A DNA stretch of 64,000 nt. Origin: Haloarchaeobius salinus (GTDB taxonomy: Archaea > Halobacteriota > Halobacteria > Halobacteriales > Natrialbaceae). The first letter of the stretch is position 1. Each line of letters starts with the position of its first letter. Below the pieces are notes generated by a model. It was given only the letters and a program-made list of their open reading frames with translations. It searched no databases and was not told where the DNA came from. The stretch is from the NCBI RefSeq assembly GCF_024464185.1, contig NZ_JANHAU010000001.1, forward strand, positions 1,116,001 to 1,180,000, given 5' to 3'. A program made the position numbers and the translations under genes. Below, in pieces: positions 37,603-47,255 of this stretch.

Positions 37603-39012
37603 CTATCCTCGCCGCAGTGCCAGCACGCGCCCAGCGATACCGACACCCAGACCGACGAGGGCGGCGAGCGCGCCGAAGCCGGGCTGGCCGCCGTCGTTCG
37701 GCCGTCGCGGCCCGGGCACCAGCGTCGGGTCCTCCTGGATGGTGTCGTTCGTCAGCCGCACCTCCAGTTCGCCGGTGACGGTGCGTGCGCCGCCGTCGAT
37801 GCCGACCGACCACTCGGTCGTCCCCTCCGTCAGGGGGCTGGTGTCGAACGCCACGTCGACGGTGCGCTGTGAGCGCGGGCCGACGGTCACCTCGCGGGTG
37901 ACGTTGGCCCCCTCCATCGAGACGACGACGGTCGCCGTCCCCTCGCGCTCGCCGCTGTTGACGACGCTCACCGCGAAGGTGGCGTCGCGGCCCTCGATGA
38001 CGGTCTCGGGTGCCTGCACGTCGACGACCTCGAGGACGGGCCGGTCGGGCTGGGCACCGGCGGGCAGCACCCGGAACGCGGTCGACGAGCTCACCCTGCC
38101 GCCCCCGGTGTAGGGATTCGACCGCAAGACGACGAACCGGGCGACGTAGTCGGTGTCGGCGTCGAACACCGTCGCGTTCGGCGGGATGCCGACGACGAAC
38201 TCGTCGTACTGCGGGAGGTGGAGGAACGTGGCGTTCGAGAGGTCGACCGCGCTGCCGTCGGGACGACGGGTGATGCGGAAGCTGACGCCGTCGGTGCCGT
38301 TGCCGGTCAGGTCCTCGATACCGTCGACGTAGCCGTGGATGCTCTGGCGCTCGACGAGCACGAACAGCCACTCGTCCTGCTCGATAGCGCCGCTGATGCC
38401 CGACCGCGCGAACGCGGCAGACGCGTCGGCCAGCGGCGGCCCCTCCAGGACGGTGATGGAGGAGCGCCGGAGCGGGTCGGACTCCAGCACGACCACGTCC
38501 TCGGCGACCACGCCGTCGTCGTGTCGGACCGAGACTGTGTACCGGCCTTCACCGAGTCGTTCGTCGCGCTGTGGCGTGGTCCGCCGTGCGTCGAGCACCC
38601 GGTCGGGCTGGTCGACGGCGACGGTCCGGTTCGCGACCGCGTCGGTCGCCACGAAGCCCGCGTGGTAGGTGTTCCAGCGCAGGGTGACGACCCCGTCGCG
38701 GTTCTCGTCGGCCACCCGGACGACGAGCCGGTAGTCCAGGCTCTCGTTCTCGATGACCACCGTCGCCTCGGTCTCGTTGCCCGCGAGACCGACCGGGATC
38801 TGCACCACGTCGCCGGGCTGTTCCGTCGTTCCGTTCGGCAGGGACCAGCCCCCGTCCTGCGAGGGCGAGTCCCGCTGGTCGTGCAACGCGCCGCTCGTCG
38901 CCCCGCCGTCCGTCGTGTCGTCGGCCCCCGCTGTCGTGCCCGCCACACCCGCCGTCGCCACCACCGCGACCGCGAGCAGACAGACACAGGCGAATGTGCA
39001 CCACCGTGCCAT
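37603..39012 (-). CDS. secreted surface protein with PGF-CTERM-like tail
   Basis: A 469-residue exported protein. A Sec signal (MARWCTFACVCLLAVAVVATAG) precedes a Thr/Asp/Gly-rich region, a BGTF-type surface domain (about residues 50-300: GDVVQIPVGLAGNETEATVVI, DYRLVVRVADENRDG) and a CARDB-like module (FAVSVVNSGEREGTATVVVSMEG). The C terminus PGFGALAALVGLGVGIAG plus basic residues is a PGF-CTERM-like sorting signal, the substrate signal of archaeosortase A. ATG 39012 is preferred over an upstream GTG because it opens the signal peptide. Confidence 0.85.
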   Translation of the reverse strand: MARWCTFACVCLLAVAVVATAGVAGTTAGADDTTDGGATSGALHDQRDSPSQDGGWSLPNGTTEQPGDVVQIPVGLAGNETEATVVIENESLDYRLVVRVADENRDGVVTLRWNTYHAGFVATDAVANRTVAVDQPDRVLDARRTTPQRDERLGEGRYTVSVRHDDGVVAEDVVVLESDPLRRSSITVLEGPPLADASAAFARSGISGAIEQDEWLFVLVERQSIHGYVDGIEDLTGNGTDGVSFRITRRPDGSAVDLSNATFLHLPQYDEFVVGIPPNATVFDADTDYVARFVVLRSNPYTGGGRVSSSTAFRVLPAGAQPDRPVLEVVDVQAPETVIEGRDATFAVSVVNSGEREGTATVVVSMEGANVTREVTVGPRSQRTVDVAFDTSPLTEGTTEWSVGIDGGARTVTGELEVRLTNDTIQEDPTLVPGPRRPNDGGQPGFGALAALVGLGVGIAGRVLALRRG

Positions 39013-39084
39013 CTGTCGTGTTACCACTCACCTCAGCCTACCCCGTCAAGAAGGTTCTCGTTGTCGGCTCGCGAACCGTCACCC

Positions 39085-39480
39085 ATGCACAGGGAGCAGT
39101 TCACCGTCGAGACCGACGAGCGCCTGACCACCGTCGACGTGACCGACCGGGTCCACGCCGCGATCCCCGACGAGGCGACCGGGCTCTGTACGGTCGCGAC
39201 CGGGCACACGACTGCCGGCGTCGTCGTCCAGGAGGGCGAGCCACGGCTCCGTGAGGACATCGAGACGTTCCTCGCCGACCTGGTCGCCGACGACGGCTGG
39301 CGGCACGACGGGATCGACGACAACGCCGACTCGCACCTCCGGGCGACCGTCGTGGGGCGGGACGTCACCACGCCCGTCGAGGGTGGCGAACCCGAACTCG
39401 GCACGTGGGGGTCGGTGCTGCTCGTCGACTGCGACGGCCCGCGACGGCGGACCGTCGAGGTGTGTGTTGTCGAGGGGTGA
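39085..39480 (+). CDS. UPF0047/YjbQ family protein
   Basis: A 131-residue protein with the YjbQ fold: TGLCTVATGHTTAGVVVQE, DNADSHLRATVVGRD and LGTWGSVLLVDCDGP, all close to family consensus. Family members have been reported to have thiamine-phosphate synthase activity in some cases, but the physiological role is unsettled. It is divergent from the surface-protein gene and four bases from the convergent GDPD gene. Confidence 0.9.
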   Translation: MHREQFTVETDERLTTVDVTDRVHAAIPDEATGLCTVATGHTTAGVVVQEGEPRLREDIETFLADLVADDGWRHDGIDDNADSHLRATVVGRDVTTPVEGGEPELGTWGSVLLVDCDGPRRRTVEVCVVEG

Positions 39481-39484
39481 GCAG

Positions 39485-40153
39485 CTACCGAGCGAGCACG
39501 CCGCTGCGGTCGCTGACGATGCCGTCGACGCCCCGGAGGCCGAGCAGGCGGACGATGGCCGGCGAGTGGACCGTCCAGACGTTCACCTCGATACCGGCGT
39601 CGTGTGCCCGGGGGACGAGCTTCGAGAGCAGCGGGAGGAAGTAGTGGGGGTGGACGTAGTCGCAGTCCAGCTCGACCGCCGTCGTCACGGGCCGGTTCCG
39701 GAGGCTGTCGGTGAGGAAGGCCGTCGGTACCGACGGCGCGGCGGCGCGTGCCTCGGCGAGCGCGTCCCGCTCGAACGAGGAGAGCATCGCGTCCCCGTCG
39801 TGAGCCGCCAGCGCGTCGGCGACCTCGGCGGCGACGTCGACCTCCTTGCACTCGACGTTGAGCGCGAGGTCGTCGGGGACTGCGTCGAGGACTGCCGCGA
39901 GCGTCGGCACGCCCTCGCCGGAGCCGAGCACGTCGAGTGCGGCGAGCTCCTCGCGAGTGAGGTCCGCGACGCGACCCGTCCCGTCGGTGACGCGGTCGAC
40001 CGTCTCGTCGTGGTGGACGACGACCTCGCCGCTGGCACACCGTCGCACGTCGAGCTCCATCACGTCGGCACCGCTCTCGGCGGCGTGTTCGAGCGCGGCC
40101 AGCGTGTTCTCGGGGGCCTCGTCGGCGAACCCGCGATGGGCGATGAGTCGCAC
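39485..40153 (-). CDS. glycerophosphodiester phosphodiesterase
   Basis: A 222-residue GDPD-fold hydrolase starting at GTG 40153 (VRLIAHRGFADEAPENTLAAL). Catalytic residues are visible: HRG with the first His, ENT, the metal-binding MELDVRR and the second His in VVVHHDETVDR. VECKE supplies another metal ligand. The enzyme releases glycerol-phosphate from phosphodiesters. It is convergent with UPF0047. The longer upstream frame lies in the divergent promoter and is not family-like. Confidence 0.9.
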   Translation of the reverse strand: MRLIAHRGFADEAPENTLAALEHAAESGADVMELDVRRCASGEVVVHHDETVDRVTDGTGRVADLTREELAALDVLGSGEGVPTLAAVLDAVPDDLALNVECKEVDVAAEVADALAAHDGDAMLSSFERDALAEARAAAPSVPTAFLTDSLRNRPVTTAVELDCDYVHPHYFLPLLSKLVPRAHDAGIEVNVWTVHSPAIVRLLGLRGVDGIVSDRSGVLAR

Positions 40154-40259
40154 ACGCGCCCTGTCGCTCCGAGCGACTTTACGCGTTTCGTCGTCGGGTT
40201 TAACGACACGTCTCACGACGGGAGAACCGCTTTGCCGCTCGAGATGGTTCGTCTGGACG

Positions 40260-42206
40260 ATGACGGAGCTGTCCGGACGGTCGACCACGCTCCGTGCGCT
40301 CGTCGTCGCCGCGGTCGTGGTCGTCGCCCTCGCGGCGTTCGAGCAGGCGGTCTCGCGGCTCTACCTGCTGAACTTCAGTACGGCCGGCCCCAACGCGAGC
40401 GCGGCGCTCGCCGTGCTCCTCGTGAGTGCTCCGGTCGTCGGAGTCGCCGGCCGGCTCGGCGACCGGCGACGTGCACGGTTCCTGGCCGTCGGTGCACTCG
40501 CCGTCCCAGTCCTGCTCGCGGTCGCGCTGTCCGGGTCGCCGGTCGTCGCCGCCGTCGCGGCCAGCGCGGTCGGTGCCGTCACGCTCCTGTTGCTCGTCGC
40601 CGTGCTCGTCCGCCACCCGACCGTGGTGACCCCCGGTGCGGCCCTCGGCCTGCTCGTGGTCGTCCTTCTCCGGTCGCTGCTCGACGGCGCATCGCTCTCC
40701 GCGACGACGACCGGTCGCGTGGTGCTGTTCGGGCTCGCACTCGTCGTCGCTGTCGGCGGGCTCGCCCTCGTACGCCGGTTCGACACGGCCGCCTCGCTCG
40801 GTGCGGACGTGGGCCCGCTCGCGCTGTTCCTGTTCGTCGAGGCGGCGTTCCTCGGCGCACCCGGCGTGGTCGCGACGTGGGGGCTGACGAGTCCGGCGAC
40901 GGCGACCGTCGCCGCGGCCGTCGGGCTCGCCCTCGCCGGCGGGGTCGTCGCGCTCCGTGGGCCGCCGGCACGCGTGACGGTCCCGGTGCTCGCCGGCGGG
41001 TTCCTCCTCGCCGTCTCGGACCTGCTCTGGGTCGGCCTGACGGCTGGAGCCGCACTCGGCGTCGCCCAGGCGTGTGCCGTCGGCCTGCTCGCGCGTGCCG
41101 TCGCGGACGCTCGGGCGTCGCCCTGGCGCTGGCGGCCGGCGACCGTGTGGCAGCTGTCCGCCGTCGTCCTGCTGTTCCTGTTCGTCTCGTCGCTGAACTG
41201 GGCGTACATGCCAGCGCCGCTGGACTCGTTGACGCACGGACGGAGCGGGCTGTTCCTCCTCGTGCTCTGTGCCACGGTGCCGGCGGCTGTCGGCCTCACG
41301 GTGAGGGGCGCACGGGGGACCGACGGGTCCGGCACCGGCGCTGGCCGCGTCGACCACGAACTCCCGGCCGTCGACGACGACCGGCGGACCGCGCTGTTGG
41401 CCGTCGGCGGCGCGGTGGCGGGCGTCGGCTCCGTCGCGCTCCCCGACCGGCGTGGCACGGCACGCGTCGGGGCCCGCCCGCTGACGGTCGCGACGTACAA
41501 CGTCCACCAGTTCCTCGCACCCGACGGCGACTACAACCTCGAAGCCGTCGCCAGCGTGCTCCGGGAGACCGACGCCGGTATCGTCGGCCTGCAGGAGTCC
41601 GAGGGCAACCGTCTCACCTCGGGGAACGTCGACGGCGTGCGCTGGCTGGCGGCCGAACTCGGCTACCACTACGACTACGGCGCGCCGACCAGCGCCGCGA
41701 GCTACGGGGTCGCCCTCCTGTCGGCCTGGCCGATCCGCGAGAGCGAGGTCGTCTCGCTGCCGACGCACGACTCGCCCCGTCGGCTGGCGATGCGGTCGGT
41801 CGTCGAGACGCCGGTCGGCGACGTGCCCGTCGTCTGCACGCACTTCCAGACCCGGCAGGGCGGCGACCCCGACGCCGTCGCGGTCCAGGGCGAGGCGGCC
41901 GGGCGGGTCGTGGCACTGGCGGACGAGGACCCGCGGACCGTGCTCCTCGGCGACTGCAACGTGACCCCCGGCGACCCGGCGTACCGGGTGCTCTCGGGGT
42001 CGTTCACGGACGCATGGGTGGCCGCGGACTCGCGTTCGCCACCCGACGGTGGCACCTATCCGGCCGACGGCCCCGTCGAGCGCATCGACCACGTCTGGAC
42101 GGGCGACGCGTGGTCGGTCCGGTCGGCGAGCGTCCACGGCGGCTGGGACACGTCGGACCACCGGGCCGTGGCGGCGGTACTTGAATACCCCGACCAGTCC
42201 GTCTGA
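40260..42206 (+). CDS. multipass membrane protein fused to endonuclease/exonuclease/phosphatase domain
   Basis: A 648-residue protein. Residues 1 to about 380 contain roughly ten hydrophobic segments (VVAAVVVVALAAFEQAV; ASAALAVLLVSAPVVGVAG; further similar). A twin-Arg-like spacer and a last hydrophobic stretch follow, and from residue 408 comes an EEP domain: TVATYNVHQFLAP, the metal Glu in GLQESEG, HFQTRQGG, GDCNVTPGD, RIDHVW and SDHRAV. The layout recalls the C-terminal part of Cwh43/PGAP2-interacting proteins, suggesting action on a lipid-linked or extracytoplasmic phosphodiester. It is divergent from GDPD. Confidence 0.85.
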   Translation: MTELSGRSTTLRALVVAAVVVVALAAFEQAVSRLYLLNFSTAGPNASAALAVLLVSAPVVGVAGRLGDRRRARFLAVGALAVPVLLAVALSGSPVVAAVAASAVGAVTLLLLVAVLVRHPTVVTPGAALGLLVVVLLRSLLDGASLSATTTGRVVLFGLALVVAVGGLALVRRFDTAASLGADVGPLALFLFVEAAFLGAPGVVATWGLTSPATATVAAAVGLALAGGVVALRGPPARVTVPVLAGGFLLAVSDLLWVGLTAGAALGVAQACAVGLLARAVADARASPWRWRPATVWQLSAVVLLFLFVSSLNWAYMPAPLDSLTHGRSGLFLLVLCATVPAAVGLTVRGARGTDGSGTGAGRVDHELPAVDDDRRTALLAVGGAVAGVGSVALPDRRGTARVGARPLTVATYNVHQFLAPDGDYNLEAVASVLRETDAGIVGLQESEGNRLTSGNVDGVRWLAAELGYHYDYGAPTSAASYGVALLSAWPIRESEVVSLPTHDSPRRLAMRSVVETPVGDVPVVCTHFQTRQGGDPDAVAVQGEAAGRVVALADEDPRTVLLGDCNVTPGDPAYRVLSGSFTDAWVAADSRSPPDGGTYPADGPVERIDHVWTGDAWSVRSASVHGGWDTSDHRAVAAVLEYPDQSV

Positions 42207-42239
42207 AGGTTGAGGGGGCTGGCGTGTGTGGGAGTCACT

Positions 42240-43334
42240 ATGCAGATCACCGGCGTCACCCAGCACCACCTCAGCCACCAGCTCGACGGCCACTTCGAGC
42301 CGACGTGGATCCCGGGCTACCCGCAGTCCAGCCACGAGGTGGAGCTGTTCGAGGTCGAGACCGACGGGGGAATCACCGGGCTCTGTGCCAGCCCGAGCTT
42401 CGCGGGCGGGCTCTCCTACGAGACGCCGCTCTCGCTGTTCCTGACCGGCGAGGACCCACACGACGTGGACGCCGTCCGCAGGAAGCTCGAGAGCATCGAC
42501 CTCATCGGACCGCGACCCTGGCACCTCGAGCTGGCGCTCTGGGACATCGTCGGAAAGGACGCCGGCAAACCGGTGTACGAGCTCCTCGGCGGGAGCGACG
42601 AGCCAATCCCGTGCTACGCGAGCACCGGCGAGGTGCAGGACGCCGACGAGCGCATCGACTACGTGCAGGAGCGCGTCGACGAGGGGTTCCAGGCGGTCAA
42701 GCTCCGCGTCGCCACGAAGGAGGACGTCGAGATCGTCCGCGCGGTCCGCGAGTCGTTCCCCGACCTGCCGCTGATGGTCGACGCGAACAAGGGCTGGGCG
42801 GTCCGCGTGATGGCCGAGGAGGAGACCTGGCGCTACAAGGACGCGCTCTCGGTCGCCCGCGAGCTGGAGGACATCGGCGGCATCGAGTGGTTCGAGGAGC
42901 CCCTGCCCCGACACGACTACGAGGGCTACGCCCGGCTCCGCGAGGCGACGGACGTCCCCATCGCAGGCGGCGAGTTCAACGACCGACCCGGCGAGCTGTA
43001 CCGGTTCCTCGACCACGACGCGCTCGACGTGCTCCAGCCCGACGTCGCGCTCGCGACGGGTATCCGGGCTGGCGTGAGCATCGCCGAGGCCGCCGCCGAG
43101 CAGGGTGTCGCGTTCGTGCCACACACGTGGACGAACGGCATCGGCTTCGCGGCGAACCTGCACGTGATGGCCGCCGCGGGCTCGCCCTGGTGCGAGTTCC
43201 CCATCGAGCCGCCGTGGACGCCCGAGGCGCGTGACTTCCTCCTCGAAGAGACGATCCACCACGAGGACGGCTACGTGACGCCCCCGGACGGACCCGGCCT
43301 CGGCGTCGAACTCGACGGGGGTGTCCTCGGATGA
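42240..43334 (+). CDS. enolase-superfamily (mandelate racemase/muconate lactonizing-like) enzyme
   Basis: A 364-residue (alpha/beta)8 enzyme. The metal ligands are Asp181 (VDANKGW), Glu220 (FEEPLP) and Glu245 (AGGEFN), the base Lys154 is in AVKLRV, and His is in PHTWTNG. The usual KxK second lysine is Arg156, which argues for a dehydratase-type sugar-acid enzyme over a racemase. The substrate is unknown. Its stop overlaps the aldehyde dehydrogenase start by ATGA, so the two work in one pathway. Confidence 0.88.
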   Translation: MQITGVTQHHLSHQLDGHFEPTWIPGYPQSSHEVELFEVETDGGITGLCASPSFAGGLSYETPLSLFLTGEDPHDVDAVRRKLESIDLIGPRPWHLELALWDIVGKDAGKPVYELLGGSDEPIPCYASTGEVQDADERIDYVQERVDEGFQAVKLRVATKEDVEIVRAVRESFPDLPLMVDANKGWAVRVMAEEETWRYKDALSVARELEDIGGIEWFEEPLPRHDYEGYARLREATDVPIAGGEFNDRPGELYRFLDHDALDVLQPDVALATGIRAGVSIAEAAAEQGVAFVPHTWTNGIGFAANLHVMAAAGSPWCEFPIEPPWTPEARDFLLEETIHHEDGYVTPPDGPGLGVELDGGVLG

Positions 43335-44848
43335 GCCTCCCGGAGGACGTGCTGGAGAAGCACCGCTCGGTCGCCGACGACGTGGTCGGCGAGGGGACGT
43401 ACGGCCACCTCGTCGGCGGCGAGTGGGTCGAGAGCGACGGCGGCGAGACGCGGGTGACCCACGACTCGACGACCGGCGAGCCGCTGGCCGAGGTCCAGGC
43501 GGGCACCCGGAGCGATGTGGACCGCGCCGTGGCGGCGGCCCGGGAGGCCTTCGAGGGGCGCTGGGGCGAGAAGTCGCCGCAGCAACGCGCCGAACTCCTG
43601 CACGAGGTCGCCGACGCCGTCGAGGACGAGAAGACGAGCATCGCCCGACTGGACTCGCTGGAGGTGGGCAAGCCGAACAAGCACTCGCTGCTCGTCGACA
43701 ACACCATCGTCGTCGACCAGCTCCGGCACTTCGCGAGCCTCGCCCGCACCGCGGACTCGGGGCGCTGCCCGCCGTCGGGCGACGACAAGCACATCTACAC
43801 GCGCCGGGAGCCCTACGGCGTCGTCGGCTGCATCAGCGCGTGGAACTTCCCGGCGATGTTCGTCGCCTGGAAGCTCGGCCCCGCGCTCGCGGCGGGCAAC
43901 AGCGTCGTCTACAAGCCGTCCTCGCGGGCGGCGCTCTCGACGCTCGAACTCGCTCGAATCTTCGACCGCGTGCTCCCCGACGGGACGGTCAACGTCGTGA
44001 CGGGTGCGGGCAGCGTCGTCGGCGACGCGCTCACCGACCACGAGGACGTGGCGAAGGTGAGTCTGACCGGGTCGACCGGCGCGGGGCAGGCGGCGATGCG
44101 CAACGCCGCGAACCGGATCGCGCCCGTCTCGCTCGAACTGGGCGGCAACAACCCGAACATCGTGTTCCCCGACGCGGACCTCGACGACGCCGTCGAGGGC
44201 GCGCTCGTCGCCATGCTGTTCAACCAGGGCCAGCAGTGCACCGCGGGCTCGCGGCTGTTCGTCCACGAGGCGGTGCGGGAGGAGTTCTGCGAGAAACTGT
44301 ACGCGCGACTCGACCAGCTCGGTGTCGGCGACCCGCTCTCGCCGTTGACCGACGTGGGGCCGCTCGTCGACCACGACCACGCGGACGAGGTCCGGCGCTA
44401 CGTCGAGACGGCCCGGCAGGAGGGCGCGTCGGTGCTCTACGAGGGTGAGGTTCCGGAGGAGATGCGGGACGCGCCGTTCGTGCCGCCGACGCTGCTCGGC
44501 GACGTGGCCGACGACGACACCGTCGCCGTCGAGGAGGTGTTCGGGCCGGTCGCCGCACTGTTCACCTTCGAGTCCCGGGAGGAGGTGCTGGCGCGGGCGA
44601 ACGACACCGAGTTCGGGCTCGCGGCGGCGGTCTGGACGAACGACCTCGACCGCGCCCACGAGGTCGCCGCCGCTCTCGAAGCCGGGACGGTGTGGGTGAA
44701 CACGTACAACGACATGTTCGAGCCCGCGCCCTACGGCGGCTACAAGCAGTCAGGGATGGGTCGCGAGCTCGCCGCGGAGGCGCTCGACGACTACAGCCGG
44801 ACGAAGTCGGTGAAGGTGAACCACGGCGACGTGCCGAACCTCGGCTGA
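43331..44848 (+). CDS. NAD(P)-dependent aldehyde dehydrogenase
   Basis: A 505-residue ALDH. The catalytic Cys303 is in GQQCTAGSR and the general-base Glu269 in LELGGNNP; CISAWNFP and LTGSTGAGQAAM form the cofactor site. It oxidises an aldehyde to the acid. Coupled to the enolase-superfamily gene by a four-base overlap, it may act on an aldehyde made in a sugar-acid pathway. The exact substrate is not predictable. Confidence 0.93.
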   Translation: MSLPEDVLEKHRSVADDVVGEGTYGHLVGGEWVESDGGETRVTHDSTTGEPLAEVQAGTRSDVDRAVAAAREAFEGRWGEKSPQQRAELLHEVADAVEDEKTSIARLDSLEVGKPNKHSLLVDNTIVVDQLRHFASLARTADSGRCPPSGDDKHIYTRREPYGVVGCISAWNFPAMFVAWKLGPALAAGNSVVYKPSSRAALSTLELARIFDRVLPDGTVNVVTGAGSVVGDALTDHEDVAKVSLTGSTGAGQAAMRNAANRIAPVSLELGGNNPNIVFPDADLDDAVEGALVAMLFNQGQQCTAGSRLFVHEAVREEFCEKLYARLDQLGVGDPLSPLTDVGPLVDHDHADEVRRYVETARQEGASVLYEGEVPEEMRDAPFVPPTLLGDVADDDTVAVEEVFGPVAALFTFESREEVLARANDTEFGLAAAVWTNDLDRAHEVAAALEAGTVWVNTYNDMFEPAPYGGYKQSGMGRELAAEALDDYSRTKSVKVNHGDVPNLG

Positions 44849-44928
44849 GGCCGGTGCTTCGGGAACCCAGCAGGGGTTGACTCCCGGAACGGTGCCCGCA
44901 CGACCACCGGACAGCGACCGCACCGGCC

Positions 44929-44937
44929 TATTTTTAC
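44929..44937 (+). promoter_or_regulatory. TATA element of the alcohol dehydrogenase gene
   Basis: The element tatttttac lies 20-28 bases before ATG 44957, the spacing of a leaderless haloarchaeal promoter. It shows that the ADH has its own promoter despite following the ALDH gene on the same strand. Confidence 0.6.
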
Positions 44938-44956
44938 ATCAACATTCCTCACATTT

Positions 44957-46051
44957 ATGGCGGTCGCTGCCGAACCACGGCCCATGCGCGCAGTCGTATT
45001 CCAGGGTGCGGAGGAGCCCATGACAGTCGAGGAGGTCGACCGGCCGTCGCCGGGCGACGACGACATCCTCGTCGAGACCGAGGCGTGTGGCATCTGCCGG
45101 TCGGACTGGCACGCCTGGCGCGGGGACTGGGAGTGGATCGGGGTGATGCCCCAGCCCGGCCTCGTGTTCGGCCACGAACCCGTCGGCAAGGTGGTGGAGG
45201 TGGGTGACAACGTCGACCGGTTTGCCGTCGGCGACCGCGTCACCAACCCGTTCAACCTCGGCTGTGGCGGCTGTCACCACTGCCGCGACGGCCGCGGGAA
45301 CATCTGCGAGCGCTCCATCCCGATGGGGTTCGTCCCGTTCCAGACCGGCGCGTTCGCCGAGTACTACACCGTCCGGAACGCCGACTTCAACGCCGTCACG
45401 CTCCCCGACGAGGTCGACCCGGTCGACGTGGCCGGGCTGGGCTGTCGGTTCGCCACCGCCTTCCACGGGCTCGTCCACCGCGTCGACGTGACACCCGGCG
45501 ACTGGGTGGCGATCCACGGCTGCGGCGGCGTCGGCCTCTCCGCGGTCCACGTCGCCGACGCCCTGGGCGCGAACGTCATCGCGGTCGACCTCTCCGCGGA
45601 GAAGCTGGAGCGAGCCCGCGACCTCGGGGCCGACCGGACCGTCGAGGTCGGCGAGGTGGACGACGTGCCACAGGCCGTCAAGAAGGTCACCGAGAGCTCC
45701 CGCGGCGCGGACGTGGCGGTCGACGCGCTCGGCATCGCGGAGACCTGCCGGAACGCCGTGAACTCGCTCGGCAAGGGCGGTCAGCACCTCCAGATCGGCA
45801 TGACGACCAGCGAGGAGGGCGGCGAGGTCTCCCTGCCGGTGGACACGATGGTCACGGACGAACGGGAGTTCTACGGGGCCTACGGCATCCCGCCGAACGA
45901 GTACGACGAGATATTCCGGATGATGGCGACCGGCAAGCTCGAACCGGGGCGCATCGTCAGCGAGACCGTCTCGCTGGAGGACGTGCCGGGCGTCATCGAG
46001 GGGCTGGGCGACTACGAGACCGTCGGCATCCCGGTCTGTGGGGAGTTCTGA
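44957..46051 (+). CDS. zinc-dependent alcohol dehydrogenase
   Basis: A 364-residue medium-chain dehydrogenase. Catalytic zinc ligands are Cys44 (ACGICRSDWH) and His73-Glu74 (FGHEP); the structural zinc site is the four cysteines of CGGCHHCRDGRGNIC (103, 106, 109, 117). The NAD-binding motif is GCGGVGLSAV, followed by VDLSAEKLERA. ATG 44984 (MRAVVFQG) is an alternative start. It probably interconverts an alcohol and aldehyde in the same route as the ALDH upstream; that link is inference. Confidence 0.93.
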   Translation: MAVAAEPRPMRAVVFQGAEEPMTVEEVDRPSPGDDDILVETEACGICRSDWHAWRGDWEWIGVMPQPGLVFGHEPVGKVVEVGDNVDRFAVGDRVTNPFNLGCGGCHHCRDGRGNICERSIPMGFVPFQTGAFAEYYTVRNADFNAVTLPDEVDPVDVAGLGCRFATAFHGLVHRVDVTPGDWVAIHGCGGVGLSAVHVADALGANVIAVDLSAEKLERARDLGADRTVEVGEVDDVPQAVKKVTESSRGADVAVDALGIAETCRNAVNSLGKGGQHLQIGMTTSEEGGEVSLPVDTMVTDEREFYGAYGIPPNEYDEIFRMMATGKLEPGRIVSETVSLEDVPGVIEGLGDYETVGIPVCGEF

Positions 46052-46120
46052 CCGCGACGGGACGAACCGAGTCTGCGGAACGGGCAACAGACTCATGCGC
46101 TATCCAGCAGAGACGTGCGT

Positions 46121-47164
46121 ATGGGCGACGATGGACGATCCGACCCCGAAACAAGGGCGGGCGTCGAGGAGCCGGTGCCACTCGATGTGATCCCGCAGCA
46201 CTCGACCACTCTCCTCACGGTGCTCGACGAGGACGGCACCGTCCGGTACGAGAGCCCGTCCATCGAGCGCATCTACGGGTACGACCAGGGGACGCTGGTG
46301 GGCGAGCAGGTCGCCGACTACTTCCACCCCGAGGACCGCGAGCGGGTCGTCGCGGCCTACCGCACCGTCGTCGAGAACGACGGGGACACGACCGAGGCGG
46401 TCGAGTACCGCCACCTGCAGGCCGACGGGACGTACCGCTGGGTCGAGTCCGTCGCGTCGGCGGACCCCACGCCCGATGGCTTCTACGTCGTCAACACCCG
46501 CGACATCGCGGCACAGAAGGCCCGCGAGCAGGACCTGAAGCGCACGAACGAGCGGCTGGAGCGATTCGCGAGCGTCGTCAGCCACGACCTCCGCAACCCG
46601 CTGAACGTCGCCCAGCTCCGGCTCGAACTGGCGCGCGAGACCGGCGACCTCGACCACCTCGACGAGGTCGCGGACAGCCACGACCGGATGGAGACGTTGA
46701 TCGCGAAGCTACTGCAGCTCTCCCGGATCGGGAACGGAGACCCGGCGTGGGAACGGGTGGACCTCGGTGCCGTGAGCGACCGGTGCTGGGATGCCGTTCC
46801 GACGACCGACGCGAGGCTCGAAGTCGCGCTTGACGGGGTGGTCGAGGCCGACCGTTCCCGGCTGCAGCAACTGCTCGAGAACCTGTTCCGGAACGCCGCC
46901 GAACACGGCGACGCGGACGTGACGGTCACCGTGGGTGAACTCGACGACGGGTCGGGCTTCTACGTCGCCGACGACGGCCTCGGCATCGACGCCGCCGAGC
47001 GCGACCAGGTGTTCGAAGGGGGCTACTCCACGAGCGAGGACGGGACTGGACTCGGGCTGACCATCGTTCGCGAGGTGGCGGACGCCCACGGTTGGTCGGT
47101 CGAACTGACCGCGAGCGACGAGGGTGGCGCGCGGGTCGAGTTCACCGGCGTCGAGTTCGTCTGA
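46121..47164 (+). CDS. PAS-domain sensor histidine kinase
   Basis: A 347-residue soluble kinase. PAS domain at about residues 25-135 (VRYESPSIERIYGYDQGTLVG), then a HisKA dimerisation helix with the phospho-acceptor His155 in VSHDLRNPLN, then a HATPase: N box LLENLFRNAAEHG, G box DDGLGIDAAERDQVFEGG and DGTGLGLTIV. No transmembrane segment, and no response regulator adjacent, as is common for haloarchaeal kinases. ATG 46121 is preferred to GTG 46115. The signal is unknown. Confidence 0.92.
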   Translation: MGDDGRSDPETRAGVEEPVPLDVIPQHSTTLLTVLDEDGTVRYESPSIERIYGYDQGTLVGEQVADYFHPEDRERVVAAYRTVVENDGDTTEAVEYRHLQADGTYRWVESVASADPTPDGFYVVNTRDIAAQKAREQDLKRTNERLERFASVVSHDLRNPLNVAQLRLELARETGDLDHLDEVADSHDRMETLIAKLLQLSRIGNGDPAWERVDLGAVSDRCWDAVPTTDARLEVALDGVVEADRSRLQQLLENLFRNAAEHGDADVTVTVGELDDGSGFYVADDGLGIDAAERDQVFEGGYSTSEDGTGLGLTIVREVADAHGWSVELTASDEGGARVEFTGVEFV

Positions 47165-47255
47165 GTGACGCCGGGCCCACCGACCCTCGCGACCGCTTAA
47201 AGACACGACTCCGTCCGGGGGAACGGGTAAGGCGGAGGCGAGAGAAGGCCGCTCC

